DNA of 43,552 nt from Microbacterium sp. PM5 (GTDB taxonomy: Bacteria; Actinomycetota; Actinomycetes; Actinomycetales; Microbacteriaceae): positions 1,974,774-2,018,325 of the forward strand of contig NZ_CP022162.1 in NCBI RefSeq assembly GCF_003293595.1, in the 5' to 3' direction. The position numbers and the translations under genes were made by a program. The notes under the pieces were generated by a model that was given only the letters and a program-made list of their open reading frames with translations, did not search any database and was not told the DNA's origin. This document shows positions 1 to 7,907 of this stretch, piece by piece. Position 1 is the first letter of the stretch. Each line of letters begins with the position of its first letter.

Positions 1-91
1 CCACGAGCATCCACCCGTCCTCGACGTAGCCCGGGTCCTCGGTGCCGGCGGGGACGGTGATCAGACGAGCGTGAGTGACGAGGAGCGACAT
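1..91 (-). CDS. Amidohydrolase, N-terminal fragment (cut by window start)
   Basis: Only the first 30 codons are present. The ATG is at 91-89 and translation starts MSLLVTHARLITVPAGTEDP, then continues to a GYVEDGWMLV stretch. A short beta-rich start with an 'ARLITV' strand, followed by a 'DGWMLV' strand, is typical of the beta-sandwich N-terminus of metal-dependent amidohydrolases of the guanine/8-oxoguanine/cytosine deaminase type. The metal-binding residues lie outside the window, so the substrate cannot be told. It is divergent from the LOG gene and has its own leaderless-type -10 box (TAGCGT, 104-99, seven bases before the ATG). A purine deaminase would fit the urate catabolism genes 10 kb away, but that is only inference. 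Confidence 0.55.
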   Translation of the reverse strand, partial: MSLLVTHARLITVPAGTEDPGYVEDGWMLV

Positions 92-98
92 GCTCTGC

Positions 99-104
99 AC
101 GCTA
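99..104 (-). promoter_or_regulatory. -10 box (TAGCGT) for the amidohydrolase gene
   Basis: Read on the minus strand, TAGCGT (104 to 99) matches TANNNT and ends seven bases before the ATG at 91. This geometry is expected of a leaderless transcript. It is the mirror image of the box at 173-178. Confidence 0.5.
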
Positions 105-114
105 ATCAGGCCAT

Positions 115-162
115 GTTTCCGACCTGTCACGGCATGGAAACACCCGTGCACGTCGTGGAAAC
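115..162. promoter_or_regulatory. Symmetric operator array: three GGAAAC boxes at 21-bp spacing
   Basis: GTTTCC lies at 115-120, GGAAAC at 136-141 and GGAAAC at 157-162. Their centres (117.5, 138.5, 159.5) are exactly 21 bp apart, two helical turns. The two outer copies are inverted about the axis at 138.5, the same axis that relates the two -10 boxes (CGCTAATC at 100-107, GATTAGCG at 170-177). Relative to each inferred start site the boxes fall near -26, -47 and -68. I infer a shared operator for divergent promoters; the regulator is unknown. Confidence 0.5.
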
Positions 163-172
163 ACGCGCCGAT

Positions 173-178
173 TAGCGT
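173..178 (+). promoter_or_regulatory. -10 box (TAGCGT) for the LOG-family gene
   Basis: TAGCGT matches TANNNT and ends six bases before the ATG at 185. No Shine-Dalgarno sequence is visible, so the transcript is probably leaderless. Confidence 0.5.
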
Positions 179-184
179 CTGTGC

Positions 185-802
185 ATGTCGCGTTTCACGG
201 TCACGGTCTTCTGCGGATCCTCGCCCGGATTCGACCCGGTCTACGTCGAGGCGGCGCGCGCCGTCGGCACGGCGATCGGCCAGGCGGGCATGGCGCTCGT
301 GTACGGCGGGGGCCACGTGGGGCTGATGGGGACGGTCGCCGATGCCGCGCTCGCCGCGGGGGCGGAGGTCACGGGCATCATCCCGCGAGCTCTCCAGGCG
401 CGCGAAGCCGTCAACGAGGATCTGACCGAGCTGATCATCGTCGACACGATGCACGAGCGGAAGATGCTCATGGCCGACCGCGCCGATGCCTTCCTCGCCC
501 TTCCCGGCGGGCCGGGCACGCTCGAAGAGCTCACCGAGCAGTGGACGTGGGCGCAGCTCGGCATCCACGAGAAGCCGGTGGGCCTGCTCAACGTCGCGGG
601 CTACTTCGATCCGCTGCTCGCCTTCGTCGCGAACATGCGCGACCGCGGCTTCACACACCCCCGTTACACCGACATGCTCGTCGTCGCCACCGCGGCGACC
701 GAGGCACTGGCGCGACTGCGCGACTACGTGCCCCCGGCGCGGTCGGAGATCTCCCCGGGCGCCGAGATGACCGGCGCGATGGCGCTGCCCGTGCGCCCCT
801 GA
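185..802 (+). CDS. LOG family / TIGR00730 Rossmann-fold protein (nucleoside 5'-monophosphate phosphoribohydrolase)
   Basis: This 205-residue protein has the family signature in full: MHERK at 89-93 and PGGPGTLEE at 107-115, plus the Rossmann start FTVTVFCGSSPG and GGG-rich nucleotide loop (VYGGGHVGLMG, 39-49). Family members cleave the N-glycosidic bond of cytokinin riboside monophosphates or other nucleoside monophosphates, releasing the free base and ribose 5-phosphate. The enzyme is cytoplasmic and its length is normal for the family. The start is fixed by a leaderless -10 box with no usable Shine-Dalgarno. It shares a symmetric promoter region with a divergent amidohydrolase, which hints at a joint role in base salvage or breakdown. 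Its true nucleotide is not known from sequence. Confidence 0.9.
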   Translation: MSRFTVTVFCGSSPGFDPVYVEAARAVGTAIGQAGMALVYGGGHVGLMGTVADAALAAGAEVTGIIPRALQAREAVNEDLTELIIVDTMHERKMLMADRADAFLALPGGPGTLEELTEQWTWAQLGIHEKPVGLLNVAGYFDPLLAFVANMRDRGFTHPRYTDMLVVATAATEALARLRDYVPPARSEISPGAEMTGAMALPVRP

Positions 803-819
803 GCGCGCCGGCGGCGGGC

Positions 820-901
820 GGCGCTGAGCGAGAAACCACTCTGGCGCCGAGACATCTCCGCAGCGGGGGTTTCTCGGCGCGGAACGTGTTTCTCGGCGCG
901 G
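820..901. repeat. Palindromic mini-element, copy 1
   Basis: This 82-bp block matches 10041-10122 with about six differences. It has nested inverted repeats: outer GCGAGAAAC with GTTTCTCGG, inner GGCGCCGAGA with TCTCGGCGC. It sits between two plus-strand genes. A related element with GAGACAC arms is at 21067-21139. Confidence 0.75.
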
Positions 902-1080
902 TGTGGAGCGCGGCGACGGGTGGAGGCTCCCCGGCACCTCACAGCACTCAGCGGGCGTAGCGGTCGCCACTCATCTTCTCGAGCCCGCGGCCTCTGGTCG
1001 ATCGCGGCGGCGCCCGGCGGCACCTAGCGCCCGATGACCACCCCTAGATTCGCCGGGAGATCGCGGCCAGACAGGTGCCC

Positions 1081-1100
1081 GCCGGCGACGCGTCGCCGGC
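1081..1100. promoter_or_regulatory. Perfect 20-bp palindrome upstream of the RCC1-like gene
   Basis: GCCGGCGACGCGTCGCCGGC is fully self-complementary and ends 13 bases before the AGGAAG ribosome-binding site. It could be an operator or, in RNA, a stable hairpin with a CGCG loop in the leader. Which of the two is not decidable from sequence. Confidence 0.4.
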
Positions 1101-1127
1101 CACGCGATCTTCAGGAAGAGAGATCCC

Positions 1128-2810
1128 GTGCAGAAGAGAATTGTTGTCCTGGCTGCCGTCGCGGTCGCGGTGCTGACACCCGTGGCGATGACCTCCGCCG
1201 GTTTCACCGACACGACCCATGCCGCGTCACGTCTCGTCACCGCATCCGCACGCCTCGACGAGCCTCCGGTGTACTTCAACTCCGCCAGCGGCTCGGGGCT
1301 GTGGATCACACAGTCGGGCGAGCTCTATCTGTCGGGTGATCGCCGCGCGGGAGACGGGGCGGGCGGTACGACCTCGAACGGCTCCGCGCCGACCAAGGTC
1401 GCCATCCCGAACGACGTCCGGATCATCGACGCCGTCGGGGGGAGCACCGACTTCCATTATCCGATCGGCGAGAGCTGGTACGCCGCACTCGATGATCGGG
1501 GGCGGGTCTGGACCTGGGGCACCGCGCAGAACGCGTTCAACGGCGAGAAAGGACGCGACTCGATCGGTCGAGGGCGCCTCTCCCCGGGGGAGCAGTACCG
1601 CGCGGGGCTGGTGGTGACCTCCGACCGACGTGTCCTCAGCGGAATCGTGCGAATCGCGCGCACCGAGAACCAGATTCTCGCCCTCGACGCCGACGGCAAC
1701 CTCTGGACCTGGGGAAGCATCGACAACATCGCCCGCCCGGACGGTCGCAACGTCGCCACGCCCTTGCCCATTGTGTCCAACGACACGTGTTGGACGCCTG
1801 GGTCGGGGCGGTGCACGCCGGACAGTCCCGACACGGCGGGGAAGATCCGTTGGCGCTCGGTGTGGAACGGGGCGAACCTGGGTCTGGGCGTCGGGCGCAA
1901 TGGATTGATCTACACCTGGGGGTGGGACAACTCGAACGGACTGAGCTCCGGACAGGTACACACGTACGCGCCGACCTTGAACGAGGGCGCAAACCTCACA
2001 CTCTTCGCCGCCTATCCCGACCTCTACCGCACCGGCGACGGCCTCGTCTACGACCCGAAGGTGCAGACGACGGCGCAAGCTCGACACCGCACGTACGTTG
2101 CGATCGTCACGGCGATGAAGGACAAGGTGCTGCCCGGCTGCGACGGCACCCTCGGCCAGCTCGACCGCGTCGACGACACCTGCCCCGTGCGCCAAGCCGC
2201 GATGTTCGATCTGGCCGGGAGCTTCCTGCTCCAGAACGGCGCCCTGTTCACCTGGGCCGTCAACGACGCACGCAACGGGTACGCCTTCCTCGGCCGCGCG
2301 AGTACCACCGACTCGACGTGGAGTCTCGATCCGACCTATCGATACGCCCCCGGACGTGTGAGCGTCGCGGGGCAGCAGACCACGTTCCGCTCCTACAACG
2401 CCACCCTGACGAGCGTGACGGCGATCACCGCCGCCGGCGACGTGTACGGCTGGGGTGTCAACAACTACTGCCAGGCCATCGGCCGCCACCTCGACGGTTC
2501 CATCCCGTGCACGCGGGAGATCTCCCGCGAACGCGTGCTGCTGCCCACGCGCGTCGCCGGGCTCGACGACGTCGCCGTCCGCGAGATCAGGACGGCGGCC
2601 TGCACGACCTGGGCGGTGACGCGGGGCGGCGGCCTGTACACGTGGGGAGGCACGCAGAACGTCGCGGCCTTCGACTACGCGTGGTGCGGGAGATACCCCT
2701 CCGGCGCCCAGTCGTTCTCGTTCGTCGGCGTGACCGACCCGACCACGCCGTCACTTGTCTACTCCCGTCCGCTGGCCGAGGTCGCAACGGGGACCGTTCG
2801 AGTGAAGTGA
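1128..2810 (+). CDS. Secreted RCC1-repeat (seven-bladed propeller-like) protein with a SipW-type signal peptide
   Basis: The 560-residue product starts MQKRIVVLAAVAVAVLTPVA and continues MTSAGFTDTTHAAS. A short basic start, a hydrophobic core and 'SAGFTD' are the hallmark of alternate (SipW-type) signal peptides. The rest shows seven RCC1-like turns, each with a hydrophobic strand ending in W-x-WG or similar, near residues 63 (LYLSG), 125 (VWTWG), 191 (LWTWG), 259 (IYTWG), 371 (LFTWA), 437 (VYGWG) and 502 (LYTWG), consistent with a seven-bladed beta-propeller. No catalytic motif is seen. The GTG start at 1128 is set by AGGAAG at 1113-1118. It converges on the LuxR gene across 20 bp and faces the SipW/TasA-like set, so I infer it is a surface partner in that system. 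The gene contains no CGGCATCC word, unlike most neighbours. Confidence 0.8.
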   Translation: MQKRIVVLAAVAVAVLTPVAMTSAGFTDTTHAASRLVTASARLDEPPVYFNSASGSGLWITQSGELYLSGDRRAGDGAGGTTSNGSAPTKVAIPNDVRIIDAVGGSTDFHYPIGESWYAALDDRGRVWTWGTAQNAFNGEKGRDSIGRGRLSPGEQYRAGLVVTSDRRVLSGIVRIARTENQILALDADGNLWTWGSIDNIARPDGRNVATPLPIVSNDTCWTPGSGRCTPDSPDTAGKIRWRSVWNGANLGLGVGRNGLIYTWGWDNSNGLSSGQVHTYAPTLNEGANLTLFAAYPDLYRTGDGLVYDPKVQTTAQARHRTYVAIVTAMKDKVLPGCDGTLGQLDRVDDTCPVRQAAMFDLAGSFLLQNGALFTWAVNDARNGYAFLGRASTTDSTWSLDPTYRYAPGRVSVAGQQTTFRSYNATLTSVTAITAAGDVYGWGVNNYCQAIGRHLDGSIPCTREISRERVLLPTRVAGLDDVAVREIRTAACTTWAVTRGGGLYTWGGTQNVAAFDYAWCGRYPSGAQSFSFVGVTDPTTPSLVYSRPLAEVATGTVRVK

Positions 2811-2830
2811 CGGCGCGGCACCGTGAGCGC

Positions 2831-5350
2831 TCACCGGCTGATCAGCTGGAAGAGCTCCTGCCTATTCGTGGCGCCCGTCTTCTTCAAGGCGCTGTGGATG
2901 TGATTCTCGATCGTGCGGACACTGAGCCCCAGCCGGGAGGCGATCGCCGCGTTGGAGTGCGTGCGAGCCAGCAACGCGATCTCGGTCTCCCGCGCGGACA
3001 GCGCGTCGGCGCCGTCGTCTGCCGCCGCTGTTCGAGAGGCCGATGCGGTCAGCGGGATGTCGGCATCCGCCTTCAGAGCGTCGAACGCGACCCGGATGGC
3101 GACGCCGAGCTCCGACGACGGGCTCTCCCGCTCCTGCCTGCTGCGCGCCGCGAGAAGGAGCACGGCCAACGGCACGGTGCGGTCGTCGCCGAAGTCTCTC
3201 GCGAGCGTGACGAGGCGCTCGGGATCGCTGAAGGAGGCCACCCCCAGTGCGAACAGCTTCTCCGGATCCTGTCCGTACGCCTCCATCATGTAGCTGCGGA
3301 AGAGCTCGAGGGAGGAGATGTCCGGCCAGATCGCAAGCCCGATCCGCACCGTCATGAGGGCGGCGAACAGGCGACGCTCACCCTTCAGCCGTTCGGCGAA
3401 GCCGCGCATCGCCTCCATCGCGCGCGTCGGAGCATCCTGGATGAGGAGGCGGAGGATGCCGCCGAGGTCGCCCTGCATCCCGGGCAGAGCGTCGTCGGAG
3501 ACGTCGAGGCTCTCGGCCTCCGCCTCGAAGAAGGCCGCGATGCTCGTGTCCCCGAGCCACAGGTTGATGAAGGAGCCCATCCACAGCAGGGATCGGTACA
3601 AGCCGTTGTTGACGGTGCCCGACGGCCCGTAGGACAGCGCCGAGTCGACGACGTCGAGAGCCTCATCCCAGCGGGCGAGACCCAGCAGCGACAACGATGC
3701 GACGTAGGCGTGCAGCAGAATCCCGGCGTGATCGCGAGCGTCCTGCGCGTCCTGGAAGCGCGCGAGACTGCGCTCGAGGGCGCGCTGCGCCTCGCCCCCG
3801 ACGAGTTCGGTGAGCGCCTCGACGAAACCGACGAAGCGCCGGACGATCTGCAAGCCCGAGTCCGGAACACGCGCCACCCACTGTGCCGCGACCGCGAAGC
3901 GCCCCTCGACGAGGCTCGCATAGGCGAAGGTGGAGATGCAGAGCGCCTCACCGGCCGTTCCGACGATGCCGACGTCGGAGAAGACCCGCGTCGGATCGTC
4001 GCCGATGCTGTCGGCGCCGTGCGTGAGAAGCCGACCGAAGATCTCGAGCGAACGCGCCCAGACGGGAAAGAGCGTGACCAGCTCGCGGAAGATCTCCGAC
4101 GATCGCGCATCGCCGCGACGACTGCGCCCCGCCCACAACGAATGGAGGAAGGCGAAGTCGAAGCCCTCCTCGGGCGTTGCGGCCGAGGCCAAGGGGGTGA
4201 CGTCGAAGACGGTGCGCAGGGTGCGCTCGCTGCGGGGGACGTCCAGCAGCGTCTGCACGTAGGGCAGCGCCGTGCGCACGGTGGGAGCCTCCTCCCACGC
4301 CGCAGCGAGCTCGAGAAGACGTTGATCGACGTGCTCCCGGAAACCCCGCACCGACAGCGCCACGCTTGTCGGGGCGAGAACGCCCGGAGTGAAGGACGCG
4401 GTCTCCGAATCGGCCTGCAGTCCCGCGAAAGCATGACCCGAGGTGTCGAGGAAGAAGTCCTTCAGCGCGGGCGGGTTCAGGGCGATGCTGTGGCCTGCCG
4501 ATGTGGTGGTCATCGAGATCAGGCCGCGCCCCTCGAGGTCTTTCACGGTCTGCTCGTCCACCCGAGTACAGGCCTCGGGTTGCGGGCGTGAGTGGACGAC
4601 GGCCAGATGCTCCAACCCGTCGAACGATGCGGGATCGAGGCCGGCGAGCCGCGTTTCGAGCCAGGCGTCCGTATGGGGGTTGCGGAGGTTCTGGCCGGTC
4701 ATGACCCATCGGTCCCCGCGAAGCTCGATCAGGCCGTTGTCGCGGGCGCCGTCGAGGGTCGCGAGCGCGAGGCCGGTGATGCCGTGCGACTTGGCGAAGA
4801 TGCGCGACACGATCTCGGTGTCGGGGCGCCCACCCAGGCGATCCTGGAGCAGCGCCGCAGTAGCGACGAAGTCCAGCGGGCGCAGGTCGACGCGCCGGCC
4901 CGGGTCTCTCGTGTAGCGCACCCCGTTGCGCACGAGCGCCCCGATGCTCCACGCTCGAGACAGCACGACCGGTGCCCCCGTGCGGTCGGCGGCCGCCTGG
5001 ATCACGCTCAACGTGCTCCGGTCCACGTTCTCGATGCTGTCGATGATCACGGCGCGCTGCGCAGCGCCCAGAAGGGCAGCGGATGCCGCATCCACGAGAC
5101 CGGCGTACGACACGGGAGCGCGCGAAGCCGGCAGCGTGAGGAGGGACTGCTGCAGTGCGAAGAATTCCCGATCACGCATGTAGGGCGTTCCGGTGATCAC
5201 GAGCAGAGTGAAGCCCTCCGCTTCGAGCGTCGTCCGCAGCTCTGTGAGCAGCGTCGTCGCGCCCACGCCGCCCGGACCGCAGACATGGGCGGATCGCCCC
5301 TCACGCACACAGGAGAGGAGAGTTCGGAGCTCGTACGTGAACATGAACAT
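2831..5350 (-). CDS. LuxR-family transcriptional regulator with a large, degenerate AAA/NACHT-like domain
   Basis: The 839-residue protein has the layout of LAL regulators: an N-terminal P-loop domain, a long helical (TPR-like) middle and a C-terminal LuxR helix-turn-helix from about residue 775 (LSARETEIALLARTHSNAAI, then a GLSVRTIENHIHSALKKTG recognition region). The P-loop reads GPGGVGATT (25-33), so the Walker-A lysine is replaced by Ala31; the Walker-B region is AVIIDSIENVD. ATP hydrolysis is therefore doubtful. The gene lies last in the minus-strand surface set, 31 bases after the signal peptidase gene, and is likely its regulator. Two starts are possible: ATG at 5350, or ATG at 5344, which is better spaced from the GGGGAG just upstream. 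Confidence 0.85.
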   Translation of the reverse strand: MFMFTYELRTLLSCVREGRSAHVCGPGGVGATTLLTELRTTLEAEGFTLLVITGTPYMRDREFFALQQSLLTLPASRAPVSYAGLVDAASAALLGAAQRAVIIDSIENVDRSTLSVIQAAADRTGAPVVLSRAWSIGALVRNGVRYTRDPGRRVDLRPLDFVATAALLQDRLGGRPDTEIVSRIFAKSHGITGLALATLDGARDNGLIELRGDRWVMTGQNLRNPHTDAWLETRLAGLDPASFDGLEHLAVVHSRPQPEACTRVDEQTVKDLEGRGLISMTTTSAGHSIALNPPALKDFFLDTSGHAFAGLQADSETASFTPGVLAPTSVALSVRGFREHVDQRLLELAAAWEEAPTVRTALPYVQTLLDVPRSERTLRTVFDVTPLASAATPEEGFDFAFLHSLWAGRSRRGDARSSEIFRELVTLFPVWARSLEIFGRLLTHGADSIGDDPTRVFSDVGIVGTAGEALCISTFAYASLVEGRFAVAAQWVARVPDSGLQIVRRFVGFVEALTELVGGEAQRALERSLARFQDAQDARDHAGILLHAYVASLSLLGLARWDEALDVVDSALSYGPSGTVNNGLYRSLLWMGSFINLWLGDTSIAAFFEAEAESLDVSDDALPGMQGDLGGILRLLIQDAPTRAMEAMRGFAERLKGERRLFAALMTVRIGLAIWPDISSLELFRSYMMEAYGQDPEKLFALGVASFSDPERLVTLARDFGDDRTVPLAVLLLAARSRQERESPSSELGVAIRVAFDALKADADIPLTASASRTAAADDGADALSARETEIALLARTHSNAAIASRLGLSVRTIENHIHSALKKTGATNRQELFQLISR

Positions 5351-5381
5351 CGTCTCCCCACTCTGTCACCGGGGGAACATT

Positions 5382-5957
5382 TCAACCAGACGCGCGCCCG
5401 CGCGCGGGGAGCAACCCGAGGCCGATGACAGCGACCACGGCGACGACGAGCGCCATCATGATCAGCGGCGACTTCACGGCGACAGCCACGTAGCCCGCCC
5501 AGGGAATCGCGATCACCACGCGCTCGGCCGATCCGACGACATAGGGGTCGGGATCGACCGTCGCATTGGCGTCCCCCTTCAACTCGACGGTCGCCCGCCC
5601 GTCGACGACGGACGTCGTCACCACGCGATGCGTGACGAGGCCGCGACCGCCCGGCCGGTCCACTGTGACGATGTCGCCCGGTCGGATCTCGTCTGCAGCC
5701 GTCGGCGCGACCAGCAGCAGAGAGCCCACCGGCAATGCCGGCTCCATCGATCCGGAGATGACGACCTGGGGGCGCATCTGGAAGAGGAGGCACACGATGA
5801 CGATCACCGCGCTGGCGATGCCGATGAGCGCGCCGAGCCAGAGACCGGCGCCCCGCAGCATCCTCAGGAGACGCGTGCGTCGCTGCGGCGCCGCAGCGAC
5901 GGCGGCCGCCGCGTCATCGCGCACGGTCGTTGGCGAAGGAGAGAAGGGAGGAGTCAT
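5382..5957 (-). CDS. sipW: Signal peptidase I, SipW/ER-type (S26B)
   Basis: This 191-residue membrane protein has a basic N-terminal tail and a membrane segment at about 37-60 (LRGAGLWLGALIGIASAVIV). The serine motif is SGSMEP (Ser70). His110 stands in VTHRVV where bacterial LepB has a lysine, and Asp129 stands in KGDAN. A second membrane segment is at 163-184. The Ser-His-Asp arrangement is that of SipW and ER/archaeal signal peptidases, which cut the alternate 'AYFTD'-type signals of TasA, camelysin and related proteins. Four to five proteins with such signals are encoded around it, so they are its likely substrates. It starts 43 bases after the 410-aa gene, with no clear Shine-Dalgarno. 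Confidence 0.88.
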   Translation of the reverse strand: MTPPFSPSPTTVRDDAAAAVAAAPQRRTRLLRMLRGAGLWLGALIGIASAVIVIVCLLFQMRPQVVISGSMEPALPVGSLLLVAPTAADEIRPGDIVTVDRPGGRGLVTHRVVTTSVVDGRATVELKGDANATVDPDPYVVGSAERVVIAIPWAGYVAVAVKSPLIMMALVVAVVAVIGLGLLPARGRASG

Positions 5958-6000
5958 GCGATATCAACCGTTCAAGCGTGGTGGAGGGGGAGGTTGGGTG

Positions 6001-7233
6001 TCAGGCCGAGCGCCCGACGACCTCCAGGTGGAGTGCGAGGTCTCCGCCGGTCAGATCGTGAAGGCGGGGATCGTCGAGGAGATGCAGCTTCACGGTCAAC
6101 GTGCGCACCGCACGGGCCGCGGAGCTCGGAACGGTGTCACCGTCGGCGAGCCGAATACCGGCCGCGGCGACGAGACCGAGGTCGGCGCGAAGGCCGTCAC
6201 CGCTCATCGCGACACCGGTCGCAGGGGTGTCGGGCGTTCCCGCGAGGACGCTCGACGAGCCGTCGGCATCCATCGACACGCTGTAGCGGACGAAGGGAGC
6301 GAGCGTGCCGGCCGCGGTGAGACGAAGGGCCATGCGGCCGTCCGCGGCCAGCGAGTTGTTGAACACCGCCAGGGTGAGGACGGCGGTGTTGCCCGGCACG
6401 AGGTCGCCGGTGTCCACGTAGGAGACGGTGACGCGGCCGTCGCGCGGCAGGCGCGCGATACCCGCGCTGTCGCGAACGGCGATGCCGAACTGACCGGACG
6501 CCGCGACTGCGACCGCCGCCTTGTCGGTGAACGCGGCCCACGATCCGACGGCGAGCGCACCGACGACGAGAACGCCGCACGTGCACACGGCGACGCACGC
6601 GAGGCGCCGCGCCCGGCGCCGGGTACCGCCGATGAGCAGCAGGCCGGCGACGAGGATGAGCGCCGCGCCCGCCGCGGCCGCCACGGTGAGATGGTCGCCG
6701 TTCATGCCCGTTGCCGCGAGGACACCGCCGGGCAGCATCCCTTCACTGTCGACGCGCAGCGTGACCTCGCCGGCCGCCGTGCGGAAGGAGTCATCGGCGG
6801 TGGTCGGCATCCGTGCGGTGAGGACCACGCACGCGCTCTCATCGGAGGCGAGGCGGCCGAGGTCGATGCGGATGCGACGCAGCTCGTCGGCTCCCAGCCC
6901 GTCGGCGAGCACGACGCCTCGGTCACTTCGCAGGGTGACACGCAGGCCGTGCTCAGCCGTCACCGCCGGCCCCGCCGTCGACGGCACGGTGAGCGTGGCG
7001 GTGCGCGCGAACCCCGGCGAGGGCGCACAGTAGCGCGCGTCGACCGTGTGGCCCGGCGCCGGCGCCCGAACGGCGATCGACTGGGTGCTCTGTGCCGCGG
7101 CCGGCAGCGGCACCGCTGCGGCGAAAACGAGCGCAGTGCCGAACCCCAACGCCAGGATGGCCGCCCGCCGGCGCACGCGCCCGGCCCTCCGCGCCAGGCG
7201 CCCGGCCCTCCGCGTCGTCGTCAGGGCGGTCAT
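6001..7233 (-). CDS. Exported two-part protein: LAATG-anchored half joined to a SipW-type half
   Basis: The 410-residue product has an N-terminal signal (Arg-rich start, hydrophobic 24-43, PLPAAAQS) and an extracellular region at about 48-170. Next comes LAATG (172-176), followed by a hydrophobic stretch and RRRARR, i.e. a sortase-type sorting signal as used by actinobacterial class E sortases. Directly after it a second hydrophobic segment ends in GSWAAFTDKAAV (AAFTD 233-237), a SipW-type signal, followed by a beta-rich TasA-like region to the end. The frame is open throughout, so it is either a fusion or a protein cut after synthesis. The ATG at 7233 overlaps the previous stop (ATGA); a longer upstream reading to 7497 runs through the neighbouring gene and is not supported. 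No sortase gene is in the window. Confidence 0.75.
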   Translation of the reverse strand: MTALTTTRRAGRLARRAGRVRRRAAILALGFGTALVFAAAVPLPAAAQSTQSIAVRAPAPGHTVDARYCAPSPGFARTATLTVPSTAGPAVTAEHGLRVTLRSDRGVVLADGLGADELRRIRIDLGRLASDESACVVLTARMPTTADDSFRTAAGEVTLRVDSEGMLPGGVLAATGMNGDHLTVAAAAGAALILVAGLLLIGGTRRRARRLACVAVCTCGVLVVGALAVGSWAAFTDKAAVAVAASGQFGIAVRDSAGIARLPRDGRVTVSYVDTGDLVPGNTAVLTLAVFNNSLAADGRMALRLTAAGTLAPFVRYSVSMDADGSSSVLAGTPDTPATGVAMSGDGLRADLGLVAAAGIRLADGDTVPSSAARAVRTLTVKLHLLDDPRLHDLTGGDLALHLEVVGRSA

Positions 7234-7889
7234 GAGAGCTTCTCCGTCAGCGTGACGGTGCGACCGCCCGTCGTCTCCGCGGTGATGGCGATGGCGGGCG
7301 CGACCGTCGCGGCGAACGCGGACGGCGGCGCGGACGGCGCGAGCCACACACGCACGGTGAGAGCGAGCCCGCCCGCGGCGGGAGCGGGCAGAGGCAGCCC
7401 CGCCCCGCCGTCCAGCGCGGAGATGTCGCGAGCCGACAGGGGTGCGCCGGAGGGCAGCAGGCTCGCCTCCGCCGCACGGACGTCGAACAGCAGCCACGGC
7501 GCGTCGGGGGCGGGATCGACCAGTCGGGCGTGCATGACCAGGTGCGGCGTCGGCGTGAGCAGGTGAACAGTGACGGTGAAGGATGCCGTCGCCACCGAGG
7601 GCGGCCCCGCCGGCGCGCTCGCGAGATAGGCGACCTTCTGCGCACCGTCGGCGTCCACCGTGATCTCATGCGGGTGGGCCGCATCGGGATATCGATCATC
7701 CTCGGACGGTCCCTGGGCGAGGCGAACACCGCCTGACTGAGTCGTCGCGGCATCCACCCCGCTGGTGAACGCGGCACTCGTCGCCACGACGGGTGGCACC
7801 GACAGAGCCACCACGAGCGCGGTGGCCAGGACGACGAGAGGGCCGCGCCGAAGGCGCGGGCGCTCGGTCCCGTGGCGGAAGGCGGTCAT
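7230..7889 (-). CDS. Exported protein with SipW-like signal peptide
   Basis: A 219-residue product from the ATG at 7889, which GGAGG precedes at six bases. An ATG two codons earlier, at 7895, touches the GGAGG and is less likely. The N-terminus is basic (RPRLRRGP), then strongly hydrophobic, then ATSAAFTSGVDAATTQSGG, a variant of the SipW-type 'AxFTD' signal. The mature part is beta-rich and acidic with no known catalytic motif. It is translationally coupled to the 410-aa gene downstream (ATGA overlap) and lies 18 bases after the preceding gene. I would call it a minor component or assembly factor of the TasA-like surface system; the exact role is unknown. Confidence 0.7.
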   Translation of the reverse strand: MTAFRHGTERPRLRRGPLVVLATALVVALSVPPVVATSAAFTSGVDAATTQSGGVRLAQGPSEDDRYPDAAHPHEITVDADGAQKVAYLASAPAGPPSVATASFTVTVHLLTPTPHLVMHARLVDPAPDAPWLLFDVRAAEASLLPSGAPLSARDISALDGGAGLPLPAPAAGGLALTVRVWLAPSAPPSAFAATVAPAIAITAETTGGRTVTLTEKLS

Positions 7890-7907
7890 GGTCATCCTCC
7901 GGTGATG

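Larger units (their letters stand above)
803..1127. other. Intergenic region holding a palindromic repeat and a 20-bp palindrome
   Basis: No convincing gene is seen in these 325 bases. They contain the mini-element at 820-901 (near-identical to 10041-10122) and a perfect 20-bp palindrome at 1081-1100. A purine-rich Shine-Dalgarno AGGAAG (1113-1118) lies nine bases before the GTG of the next gene. Confidence 0.6.

Noticed and set aside
115..178. GGAAAC boxes as -35 elements of an ECF sigma factor
   Set aside because: The distance to a fitting -10 element is wrong (10 bases from the nearest box to TAGCGT), and boxes occur in both orientations at regular spacing.
1787..4591. A 934-codon plus-strand open frame across the RCC1 and LuxR genes
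   Set aside because: It is antisense to the LuxR gene and out of frame with the RCC1 gene; its composition (Arg/Asp/His-rich, no domain) is typical of a shadow in high-GC DNA.
5956..7566. A plus-strand start at 5956 with a very good Shine-Dalgarno, opening a long frame
   Set aside because: The frame runs antisense through the 410-aa exported gene, is Arg/Gly-rich with no fold, and the minus-strand genes have clear signal peptides and overlaps.
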